Shown one piece after another: positions 47,701-60,600 of a stretch of DNA of 64,000 bases. How positions within the stretch are numbered: the stretch's first letter is position 1; each line of letters opens with the position of its first letter. The notes beneath the pieces were generated by a model. That model made no database searches. It was not told where the DNA came from and saw nothing but the letters and a program-made list of their open reading frames with translations. Position numbers and translations under genes: made by a program. Origin of the DNA: Cinnamomum chago (lineage: Eukaryota; Streptophyta; Magnoliopsida; Laurales; Lauraceae); assembly GCA_038049695.1 (NCBI GenBank), contig CP142456.1, positions 75,725,422 to 75,789,421 on the forward strand, given 5' to 3'.

Positions 47701-50700
47701 CCATAACCATGTCTCCTTCATAAAGCTCTACAAAACGACGATTTTCAACATGAGCCTTGTAACTGTCATTGCTAGCTGTAATATGTCGTCGAACTTCATC
47801 ATGTATTTGTTGCATATGTTTAATGAAGTTATCGGCTTCAACACAAGGGCGTGCTTCAAGAGGCAAGGGGGCAAGATCAAAATAGGCAAGCGCGGTCGAA
47901 CACCTGTGACTGCTTCAAAGGGTGAGATGCCTGTGGACCAATTAACTGAATTGTGTAAGAAAATTCAGCCATAAGTAGAATCTGGTCCCATGTTGTGATA
48001 TGATCACGTACAAGGCACTGTAACAATTGTCCAAGACTTCTATTAACAACTTCAGTTTGTCCATCAGTTTGCGGATGGTAAGCAGTAGAGAAGTGAAGCT
48101 TTGTTTTTGTGGTCATCCACAGTCTTCCAAAAGTAACTCATAAATTTAGTGTCACGATCTGAAACGATTGTTTTGGGGAGGCCATGAAGACGGATAACTT
48201 CTTTGAAGAATGGTTGAGCTACGTTGTAAGCATCATATGTGTTGTTGCATGGAATGAAATGTGCCATTTTAGAAAAACGTTCAACAACAACAAAGATGGA
48301 ATCAACTTTTCATGCAGTCTTTGGAAGTCCTAACACAAAATCCATGCTGATATTTTCCCATGGTGCATTAGGAATAGGCAATGGCTGATGTAAACCTGTA
48401 TTCTTCTTGTTACCTTTAGCCAATTGACAGGTGCGACATCTTTCACATATGCTGATAACATTAACTCTCATGCGTGGCCAATAGAAAGGATCATCCACGA
48501 GAGCGAGTGTCTTGTCACGTCCCAAATGACCACTACAACCTCTTGAATGCAATTCACGAACAACATGTTCTCGAATCGAAGTAGCAGGGAGGCAAAGTTT
48601 GTTACCTCGGAATAATAATCCATCATGTACGCTGTAATGAGGGTGCTTGTCCTTGTCGCCGTTGAGAAAATCCTCATAAATAGTGCCGAAATCCTTGTCT
48701 TTTGTATACTCCTGCTTTATTTGCTCAAAATCTGTTACAATGACTGCCATAGTGTTGAGGAGATGTTGTCGACGACTTAAAGCATCAGCTACTAGATTTT
48801 CTTTGCCAGCTTTATGACGGAGACTGAATGTGAATTGTTGAAGGTAAGAGCTCCATTTAATGCGACAATCACTGGCATGTTGTTGTGACTATTTATGCTT
48901 CAATGCTTCATGATAGGAATATAAGACAAAGTTGTTGCCAACCAAGTAATGAATGACAGAGACTGAATGTGAATTGTTGAAGGTAAGAGCTCCATTTAAT
49001 GCGACGATCATTGACATGTTGTTGTGACTATATATGCTTCAATGCCTCATGATCTGAATATAAGACAAAGTCGTTGCCAACCAAGTAATGACGCCAATGT
49101 CGTAACGCTTGCACAACGGCGTAGAATTCAAGATCATAAATAGAATATCTGCGTTTGTCATCGGGGAGCTTCTCGCTGAAAAATGCAATTGGGGGACCTT
49201 CTTGGGTAAGCACTCATCCAATGCCGATCTGAGAAGCATCACAAGCAACTTCAAAGACTTTGTCAAAATCTAGAAGTTGTAGGATAGGGGCTTCCGTGAT
49301 CTTGCACTTGATTTCTCCAAATGCTCTAGTTGCTGCACTTGTCCATTTAAATTCACCCTGTTTCATACCATTAGTGATTGGAGCTATAATACTGCTGAAA
49401 TCTCAAATCTCAAATGAACCTTTTATAGAAAGTAGCAAGTCTGTGAAAACTACGAACTTCAGTGAGAGTTTGCGGAATAGGCCAATCGAGGATAGCTTGA
49501 ATCTTGGATGAGTCCATTGCAATACCCTTAGAAAAGACAACAAAACCAAGGAAAATCACAGAATTGCTCATAAAAGTACTCCAAGCCCGACCCAATTATT
49601 AAATTGGCCATAACTACATATCCAAGCCCGGCCTGAAGTGGGTTGGGGTTGGATCGGGTTGGCTTGGCCCGTGAGCTCCCCGACTTAAAGCTGACTCTTG
49701 ATGCAAACTTATGATCACTGAAAACTCATTTGTCCCTTCACAGGTAGTTCTCACACACATTACTGCTTGTGATGGACCTGGATATTGGGTTTTGGGGGCA
49801 ATCACCCCCGTTGGACCTTGAAAAAACCTGAAAGGCGAGCATTGAATGGTGAAATAAGCGTATAAGGCCATAAAAAATAATGAAGAAATTAACCCATGCC
49901 CCTGCCAGAAATAAGCCTCCGTTGCCCTCAAATGACAAAATAATCAAGAAAGTAACATTATGTCAACCCTGTCAAACAAAAATCCTGGGTCCGCTACTGG
50001 TTATCGATTCCCTAAACATTTCTTTAATTATTTCATTATAATCTCTTGGAACAGTCCTTTTATTTAAAACCCAGCAAATTAATTCTCTAGGTACCCTGTC
50101 ATAAGCTTTCTCTAGATCATTGAAGACCATTTTGCCTAAGTGAGAAGATAGCTTCCATAGTTGACCTCCCTTGCATGAAACCAAATTGATTTTAAGATAT
50201 TTTGGCCTTTTATCCAAGTCTTTGCTCCATTACGCTCTACCCCATAGTTTCATAGTGTGAATAATAAATTTAATCCTACATTAATTGATATAGTTTCATT
50301 ATTCAAAAAAATAAATAAATAATTGATATAGTTTTGTATATCTCCTTTGTTCTATGATAGATGTACTACAACACTTCTTCTCCATTCATTTGGCATTTTC
50401 TTTGTCATTAATGTCTTATTGAAGGGCCTAGTTAACCAAATCCACCCGATTTTTCCTTAGCATTTCCAAGCCTCTATCGAATTGTCATTTGGCCCCGTAG
50501 CCTTTCATGTCTTCATTTGTGTCAATGCTTTCTTCACTTCTACTACCTTAATTTTACTTTAAAAGGTATGTCTTGCTAATGAAGTATCCTCTCTTGTTCT
50601 TATTTCCTATCTATTGTGATGCACAAATCATACAATTTTGTTTCAACTGTTTGTCATTAACATTTTTGTAGGTTTTCGCTTAAAGATACCACTAGTATGA

Positions 50701-51666
50701 ATATGGGTGAGCAAATACATGACTTGTATGACACTGAGGGTTCAATGCAACATTTATTTTACCTGCCGATAAAAAAAATTCAAAATCTAACATGTTCTAA
50801 AAATATTCTGGATCTTCTTGATGTTCATATACTAACCAAATTTTTTGGGCAGGAGGCAAATTTTTATAATCCTTTTTCATTATTTCTAATATTTGATACA
50901 AGATGATTATTTGATACAGAATGTTTGTGTAAAAATTACTAGTCTCTTGATGCATGCTGCCTATTCTGAATCTACTACACCCGACATGTTGCTTCTTGTC
51001 AGAGGTTTCAAGTTTCTTTTGTCTAAACTCTAAACAAGTTATCCTTGCTTGGATTCATATTGATAGAGCCATCATTTTTGTAGGCCACATTACAATGTGA
51101 ATTTAAAAGCAGTTGAGGTTGGAGGGACTGTACTACAGCTCCCTACTGATTTATTTGACAGCGTAAGTGTGGGAGGGGCAATAATTGATAGCGGAACTAC
51201 TTTAGCTTATCTTCCAGAGGCTGTTTATAAACCAGTATTCAATGCGGTATAGAGCTCTCATGAAATTGGTTGATTCAAATATCATTTGAGTTATATAGTT
51301 ACTCACATAGTTATGTTTTTCTTAGATTAGGTCTTCTCAACCAGATATGAAATTTCAAAAGGATACAGAAGACTTTCTATGCTTTCCATATACTGAAAGG
51401 TATGCAATCTATGACAATAGCACTGGCTCTTTGCTGGTTCTGTTTGTAAAAATTGTTGCACAGTTATTTCTGATTAATGTTTGATTTGACGTGTATATTT
51501 ACTTTTGACTTGGCATCAGACTTTCTTGGTTGCTTTTTAGTAAAGAGAAATTGCTAATTTGAGACTGTGATGCTTGTTTCTGAGCATCTTTCTTTAGATC
51601 GGTGAGGAGTAAATTATATTAAAGATGAAATGTAGCACAACAAAATGAAACCACATAATGCAGCAC

Positions 51667-51697
<31 letters not shown>

Positions 51698-54600
51698 AGA
51701 GTAGGCTGCATGTGTGACGGCACTATGCGTTACACTTACATAACTGCATACTAGTAGCTAAATTTAATGAGATGATCCACCCCTTTCTTAGCTAAGGCCT
51801 CTGCCATCCATTGGTAGACTTACTAACATTTAAAACCTTGTAATAATTAAGTGTTGGTTATATTGGCCCATATAAAAAATATTTGAGTGGTATGCTGGGT
51901 TTGAAAATCAATAATGCTTTCTCTCTCTTAGTATGCATTGATCAGCCTTCTTGATGCCCTCTTACATATTTATCTGTTTTTTTTTTTTTTTTTTTTGGGT
52001 TAAGATAGGTAACATGATCAAAATTCAGAAATCATCTAGTCCATTAATCTTAGTTTTGGCTATTTTAAATTTTAGTAGATCTATTGAGGCTAGTGGAACA
52101 GTGGAAGCATGACCTCATGTGGGAGTTTTCTTGAATGTCACAATGGTAAAAGTTTAAATTTATGTTGTTGATCTTTAAACCTCCTAGGGTCATTGCTTTG
52201 GTGCAATGTTTAAAGTCTCGGGTGCCATACGTGACAATGCAGGTTCGAGACCTGCTTGCAGCCACTGTGTAAAATTGCCAAAGGTTAGGTCTATCTCCAG
52301 TTTGGACCCTCCCAGGACCCTGCTTTGGCGGGACCCGCACTGGGTAATGACCTTTTTGATGTTTAAACCTTTTTAAAACCCATCTATATCACTCGGCTAT
52401 TTCACAATTGTGACTGTATATCTATAAATGGTTAGCTTATTTGAAGGGACTGTAGAAAAGAAAACCTTTACCCTGCCATTCCTTGGCTGTTTCAGTTATG
52501 GCTTTGTACCTTTTATTCTCTTCTCTGGGGTTTTCCATTGCTCAAGTATGCTCTCAACATGATTACAACCCTATATTAGATCTAAGTGATAGAATTCTGA
52601 CCCTTCAGTTAATCTAGACTGTTATACAAAACTTAATGAAGGGAAGATTGAATGCCCTTAAGTGGGTGAAAAACAACTCAAAAGAAGATATAACAGCAAG
52701 TAAATTAGGCTGGGAACAGGGTCATCCCTGAGATTGGCTCCAGTTGGGCCAGCTGAATAGATCATGGGGCTGTTGGGGCTTGCAGCTGGAACTGGGGGGC
52801 CGTGTTGGGTCGTGATGTCCCATCTTCTTCCTCTACTGCTCATACACTTCCATGGAGTGTTTGGCCAACATCAAAATGGCATCAATAAATAACTAGCAAT
52901 TTTTTCTTTTATCTTGAACTAGGCCCTTCATCTTCTGACATTTAAGGGAGAAAACACACTTTATTTTATTTTTTTCAGATCACTGCCATCTAATCATATG
53001 TATCGGATCCTTTTTTTTTATAACATATGTATTGGATCTTTTGTGTTGGCATTTTAGAATCCTTGCCATCTCCAACATGATAATGATTAGATGTCTTGTC
53101 TTTACATAGATCACATCGGTCTCAGTACCTTACTGATTATTTTATCTGTAACACTACCTTAAGCAGCATGTTTTTTGATACTTTTCTATTAATATTCCTT
53201 TCCTGTAATGCCTAATTATTTTCTTTACATGTATTCTTGCCCGGACACTTGCTCTGGAGTAAGTTCTTTGAACTTGTTTAACATTTATATTTCTTGATTA
53301 ACGTACATTGATCTTATAAGGTGCCATTTCCTCATAAATTGCAGCGTTGATGATGGATTTCCGACTGTCAAATTTCATTTTGAAAATTCACTATCATTGA
53401 TGGTTTATCCTCATGATTATCTTTTCCACTACCGAGTAAGTCTATTGATAGCACCAAAGTGAACAGTTGTGTTCATCACTGTGCAATGTTTATGTTTGAA
53501 TTACGTGCTCTACATTTTGGTAATGTCTTGATGGGATGCTCTTGAAGTCTTTGCCTTTATTATTCTTCCATCATTTTCTACATCTTCTAAGTATTTTGCT
53601 CGAACTCATTTGCATCTGGAATTTATATTCCTGGCTAGTTGCATTTAAAACCATTGTTACCTGATTCTCAATTCGGTTGATTCGAATCCGAGTTCGCAAT
53701 TCGTAGTTCGACACTTAAATTCGAAAATTCAATGGGGTAGGTTTACCTAGTTCGTTTTTCGATTAGCTAGATTTGCAATTCGAGTTCGATGTGTTCGATG
53801 TACTAATTCGAAAGCCCAATTCCATGCACGCACATGCGCGCGCGCACACACACGAGCTTTTAGATACTTTCATAAATATATAAATAATGATATTTCACAA
53901 AGAATTTGAAACAAATAAATATTTCAAGACCATCTGATTAACGTAAATTTTAAGGATATATCATATGCTTGGAGGGAGATTATTTTAAATGGTTCAGATT
54001 GTAATATATAGGCCCTTTGGTGGGTTTACTTCTTTTTTTTTTAACTCAAGATTTCAACAAGTTAATTAAAGCTGAGAAAAATCTAGAGTAGAGAGAGAGA
54101 GTTTTTTTTTTTTTTTTGTGTGTGTGTGTGTGGGGGGCGGGGGGGGGGGGGGGGGGGGGGGTGGTGGACTTCAATGCTACCTTTTCTCTTGCTATTAAAC
54201 AAGTATTAAACAATTTTTTTTTTATGATGAGTAGAAAGGACAGATGCATTTCAATTTTCAATGCTACTTTTTCTCTTGTTATTAAAAAAGTAGAAAGACA
54301 ACTATTTAACAATTATTTTTTATATTTGGTAGAAAGTACAGATGGGAAGGCAAGTATTTAAAATATTTAATTCTTTCCCTGTTGATGGAATGGGGCTGGG
54401 ACGATGTCACGTTTCTTTTTCAACTTTCCATCTCCTTTTCCTTACTTTTCACTATTCATCATCACCTCCGATGTAGGCCCTAGGGTTAGGGCTTGCGTGG
54501 GTGCCAAGCACATGTCCGCAGACACTTCAACACGTCTCGGCATAGACAATAACAAGGACGCACCTCAATGGGAAAACCGAATTTTATTACTCAACTCTGA

Positions 54601-57600
54601 AATCCCAACTTCTACAATGCCATCTAAATACGAAAACATAACTTAGGTCCAAAGAAAACTAATAAAAATTGGAAACTAAGCAAACCTATCCTAATTATAA
54701 TTCTTTAAATAAAATTAGGAAACTAATGTCATATAATAAAAAAAAAAATCCTAAATTAACTTGGGCCGTACACGTGGCCTTTGAGGTCTATCCAGCATCA
54801 ACCTCTCTCCCTCTTATCTCTGCAATACTAAAAACATGAAGAAAGAAATACCGAACTCTTACAAATTACAGGATTTCAAACCTCTGAACCCCGCTAAATA
54901 GATTCCTTAATCGATTCGAATAGTTTGGGATTTGGAGGATAAGTGAGAGAATCATGTTGGGATAAGTTCTATTGATTAATACAAATTTCTCCATAGAGTT
55001 TTCTCTTGGTTGTGTGTCTGTGGTGTGAGACCAAGACAATTCGATCCTATGGATCCCTATCCCTAAGCCTTTGACTTGGAGATCAGCTCATTGGCTATTC
55101 TTCCCTACCCATGCTGCATCAAAGTGTGTTTATATGTATGTACATTGCCAACTAGGGGTGGCAAATGGGTCGGATTGGCTAGATGTGTCAATAAGTTGGA
55201 GTCCAACCTGTATTCGGCTCGTTTTTAACATAGGTCAGCCAACTTAAACCTGCACCCGATGCAGGTCAATCTGACCCGACCTGTATGACGTGGCAACAAA
55301 AGAAGAAAGAAGAACTGAAGAATGAAGAAACAAGAGGACAAAAAAGAGGTGGGGGAGGAAGAGAACTACTGCAACTTTAGAATCAAATTCACCCATTATT
55401 GGTAAAATTTCAGAAGCACCCATAGCATACAGAGAAGAGAGAAGAGGGATGGAGTTTGAGTAGTATTTTGATGAGGACGAGGTGGGCCACCTCGAATGTG
55501 ATCGCCACTAACTAGAGGGTGATTTTGCATGTGTCGAAGTGTAGGCAGCCAGGGCAGCTCCTACCGATCTTTGTTATGGGCATCAAATTAGTTTTTTTTT
55601 TCTCACAAAATTGAAGGATTATTATGCTTATAAACACCATTTGGATAAAACTTGAAATGCATTATGCTTGTTTGAGAGACAATATTGAAGGGAATTTGTG
55701 TCTTTTTTTTAACTGATTTTGGCCAAGAGTACCAACCTTTAAAAAATTGTGTAAAGTTAAGGACTAAAAACTAATTTCCAATACTACAAGGACTTCTAGA
55801 TAATTAGACCAAAAGGCAAGGATCCAGCGACTATATAATAAATTTCCCTAAAGGAAAGGTTTTAGAGGGAACTTCTCTGTAAATTTTGTAGATTGTGACA
55901 ACCCCTTGTATCCTATATGTACTGGAAATATTACTATTTTAAGGGGAGAAGACAACTGTAACAACCTATCTTAAGAGATACATTTGTCAAATTGGTTTGG
56001 TATAGTAAGGTTATCAGTCCTAGGGTGTATAGAAGCATCTAACCTTTAAGTTTAATACACTATTCTTTCGTATTATTCAACACAAGTCATTTGATTTGTA
56101 TTTGATTCTCTTCATTGTAGTTATTTTCTGTTCAAGTTTCAATTTATTTCTTATGTGTTTTTATTTCTTATGTTTTTTTATTTTTTTTATTTTTTATTTT
56201 TTTTTATGCAGGATGATTTATGGTGTATTGGTTGGCAAAATAGTGCCATGCAATCTAAGGAAACAAGAGAGATGACACTTTTGGGAGGTATTCAATGAAA
56301 GTCAATATGCAAGTTGAAGGCCCTATTTTCTTTCTATTATTTCTCAAGTTTGTTCAATCTTTATTTGATAGTGTACCTCAATCATTTTTGAAGAGCATTG
56401 CATGGAGCTGGACAAATATCGATGCCAACTAAAATCAACTTGGTTGAGCTTCAAAGCCTTAATTATTAGTAAAAGAGTTGTCTTTTCAAATACTCATTTG
56501 TTCATTGAGAGGAAAATTCATTCCAGAATAAATGTGCTTATTTAGTTTAACATCAATTTATTCGAACTTGGATAGTAAAACAATTTGTTATCGTGGGTCT
56601 AATCATAATTTAATATCCAAGCAATGCCACAAAGTAATGAATGTATGATATAGAAATTCTCAATTTTTTAGATCTCATTTCAGGAACTTTAATTTGGTAG
56701 AAGTCACAACCGTAAGTCATGGTTTACCTTACAGGAGGCATTTCTCGACATGTAATAGTCTTTTTTGAGCTTCAGTGGAGATTTGACACAGTCAAAGGGG
56801 AATTCAATCCAATCGATAGTGAACTTAGAACTCCATATCCTCAATTGACAAAAAAAATAAATAAAAAATCACTACATTAATCATAAGGATAAACAATGGA
56901 TTTTGCTAACTGATCACAATAAGATCAATAAGGTCCTGGTGTTGATCAAAAGGTGGGCCCCACAGCATGATTAAAAATCCAACGTCATCATCGGCTGGGA
57001 AGAGAAGATGCTTGATATAGATGATCCCTAGCTCTGATTAAGACAAGATAGTGAAATAGCTTCCCAAATTATATAGCTTCCCAAAATTGCTTCTATCAAC
57101 ATCAGTCATTTAAAGCAGAACTGACAGATCATGATTTCAGGAAAAAAAAAAAGAAAACCTAGAATTGATCAAGCAATCAATATTCACAAACAAAAAAATT
57201 TTTACGTGACTCTGATGTCATGAAAATTCCAAGAAGAGGAAAAGATTGAATAGCCCCTCACATGCTAATGTGAAAGAATAGTTACAGCAAGTGAAACCCC
57301 CTTGATTGGGGTAATTATAATCAATATCCCCTTGATTAGGGGCACTATCATCAATCAACCAGATATGTCTTCACTCTACAAAAATATTACACAAGAATAT
57401 CTTCAGTGATCTCTGCATCCATGTGGATTACTTTATTATCATCTACTACATCTACTCCATCCAATGGCATGAAATATATTTTAATAAAATTCTGAATTTG
57501 TGCTGTCCTCCAGAGTAGATCAACATAAGGCATATAAAAGTTCTTGAAAACCCAAAATAGATCTCAGCCACTCTTCAATTGAAGTCCTAAGTTATAGAAA

Positions 57601-60600
57601 TCCTAAATAGGATAATGCTTGGAGACTGCATATTGTTGATGTGCAGTCCAGCACATGGGCCCCACTTAGATGCATGCTTATCCATGGGATAAGGGCAGAT
57701 GAGAAGGGTTGGTTGGTTTTTTTTTTTTTTTTTTATTATTATTTATTTATTTTATGGATAAGGGTCATCCAAAAACATCAGCCACATAAGATTATCCTAG
57801 GACTTGATTCAACAGCCTTAAATTTTAATGGCTACCCTAGAAATTTTTTTTTTGAGATTCAATCCAACGGTGAGTGATGGTTTGATGAGTGTAAAATTTT
57901 GCCTCATGCCAGATCATTGAGTGAAAAATGTATGAGAGGAGCTGGACTGATTAAGGGTGGGCCCAAGTGGGGCCCAGACAGCTGGACTGCAAACATAGTC
58001 TGCTTGTAGGAGAACATTCTCCATCCTAAATAAATTTAAACATCTTTTAAATTTCCTAAAATTACTAAAAAAGAATGAAATCGCAAGTTCTGGAACGTTG
58101 AGAACTGTTTTTATGTTTGAAGCTGTGGGACTCACATTGCTTACCATTCCATCAGATGGACCCACCGGAATTTAGGGGACTTCTGGAGAACCAAGCTGGT
58201 GTGAAGCTTTCATGGGTTTGGGGGCCCATTTCAATGAGGCCCAATAGACAGCCTGTTTGTTGGATTTTCTACTGGAATTGCATAAAAACTTCTAGTTTCT
58301 GACTGTCTATCAAACAAGTTCCTGACAGTATAATTTATTAATTTTTTGAGGACTGTTTTGGGGTGCATTCAATCCTTGTACCTCGTAGACACATGTCTGG
58401 TTCAGTGAGCTCGAGCATAAGCATCCAAAAGCTTTAAAGCTTTTTGATCATCATAATGGATGTAGGTTGATCTACATCAGTCAGTAACAACCGATTTCAC
58501 TTTTGATGATGTTATACAAGAATGATAAACACTGCATTTAGATTTTTACATTCTGGTGACCTAATCCTTGATTGTCAGTTTTTGTATAAATTTTACTTTT
58601 TTAGAGATTGTACTCATGCTTTCGCATTATTCTCTGTTGTCAATGCAGATCTTGTGTTATCAAATAAGCTTGTTGTTTATGATCTTGAAAATCAAGTCAT
58701 AGGATGGACAGAATACAACTGTGAGTAGATATTCTTCTCTTTCTTATTTCAGTTATTTTGTACTTCAATTTTTCCTTGAAATTGTATTAGGCTTGATTCA
58801 GTTAAAGTGAGTTGTTATTTAGTTAAATGAGCCATAAGATGGATATTCCTTGTATTTTAAATCTATTGGTTTGTGATTTAAATTGTGTTCTCGGCACTTG
58901 TTTGATATTTAGAAGGAAAAGTTGCCATAGCGTAAACTTTCACTGATGACGGTCTACAGTGGGCCAGATCACCATGATAACTTATCATGTTAACATTCTA
59001 GTTTTACTCGACACTTTTTAATAGATCAAGTAAGGGAAAGTATATGATGATGTAGGTTGGGCTCCATGGCAAACTATTGGTAGTCAAATGTTGACTCATT
59101 GAAAAGAAACTTTAAAGTCTGTAGGGGAAAATTTTTGGAATTTGGCAAGAAATGGTCCAAAGTACAATTCCTGTAGGTCAACTGTTCTATATAGTTTCTT
59201 CGAAATAGCAAAGGTGTGATGTGTTGGTTATGTTTTCTGAATCTGTGGGAGTGAAAGATTCCAATGCAGTGGAGGTGTTGGCAATTCTAGAAGCTTTGCA
59301 GATCTTCTCTGGTTGTTTCCAAAGCTTGTGATGGAGAGTGATTATTTATATGCTATTACTTGGGTGTCTGCTTCTATGCCTCAGCCGGAAATTTTAGTTC
59401 TCTTTTAATGAGATTAATCTTTTATTTTCTGAATCTTTGTTGGGAGGTCGGCTAACAGTGTGGCGGAAGCCCTAGCCAAGCAGGGGGGTAGAGAGAGTCA
59501 CTCCTTGGGTGGGGTTTTCCTTGTAATGTTCCTTCTGTAGTGCAGGCTTGATTATAATGGTCTTATACCCAGGTCGCTGTCCCTTTTGGGGTTTTCTTTG
59601 TTGATTTGGGGTGGTTCATTTTTTCTTCTGGGTTGCCTGTTTTTGTGGGGATTCAAATTTTTATTTGCTGTTATAGATAAAAAGGGAAAAAAGAACAAAA
59701 ATGTAGAAAAACAAGACAAAATGTTCTACATGGTTTCACTACTAAGAAAAGAAGCTTTTACTCGGTTAAACCAGAGCAATGATATCCCTTTTGCAATAAT
59801 GAATGATCAGAGACAGTTATGATCATGCTACTCTATTGATGATGATCCACTGCTCATTACTCACACCTTTCTTTGACGTAGACCTGCTATGGGACCCTCC
59901 TAGATGCATGGAAATTAATGAGGGGTGTGGAATGGGAAGATCTAAGTGACACCTAGGGCTGGACAAAAACTAGCCCCATCATATCATTTTAACCCCTTGA
60001 TCTTTGGCCCTCAAATTTTAATGGTTTACATTCAATGACAATTTGATATTTTGGATTTGTAATCCAAGTATCCAACAGTATCAGTAGGATGAGTATCAAA
60101 TTGTGGATGTGAATTCATCAGGAAGGGGTGTGTGCCGTGTATTTTTTCCCCCTTCTCTAGATGGGTGGTGGGTTTTTTTTTTGTTGGTCAATTACTCTGG
60201 CCTTTTTTTTTCTATTTTATGATTTTATAATAACATAAAACATGGAGGGCTTCTTTGTAAGATTTTAAAACTTTATTACCAATAAAAAAAAGGGCAATAC
60301 ACACAGTCTAACCCATCTATGCATGTTTTCTCTCCTTGCTTCTTAATTTTTTGAGTGGACCAAAAATTGACTTAATTGGCCATAAGTTTGCAAATGGATA
60401 TCTAAGTACCCGGTCCCAAAGTCTTCAGTTCTGAGCAAAGTGGGTTTGGAACTTTACTTTGGAATTTGGGAGAGATTGAGGTCTAGATCTGGATTCAAGC
60501 GTATAGGATCTAGAACATTTGGATCTAGATCTGGATCCGATCCTTTGTATGTTTTGTCCCGACTCCGAGGATCCACATCCAAGATGATTATATCCACATA

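Larger units (their letters stand above)
46018..50570 (-). mobile_element. RTE-type LINE, 5'-truncated and interrupted by insertions
   Basis: Read on the minus strand, the parts are in the right RTE order. 50570-49998: '[16 protein letters not shown]' and '[18 protein letters not shown]'. 49757-49683: '[19 protein letters not shown]'. 46855-46560: '[16 protein letters not shown]' and '[18 protein letters not shown]'. 46300-46100: '[19 protein letters not shown]'. Then the 3' end with an ATC-type tail at 46018. The gap 49774-49994 is a short dispersed repeat, and 46860-49595 is a Ty3/gypsy relic. Stops and frameshifts show it is dead. It lies in intron 4 of the protease gene, in antisense orientation. 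Confidence 0.82.
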
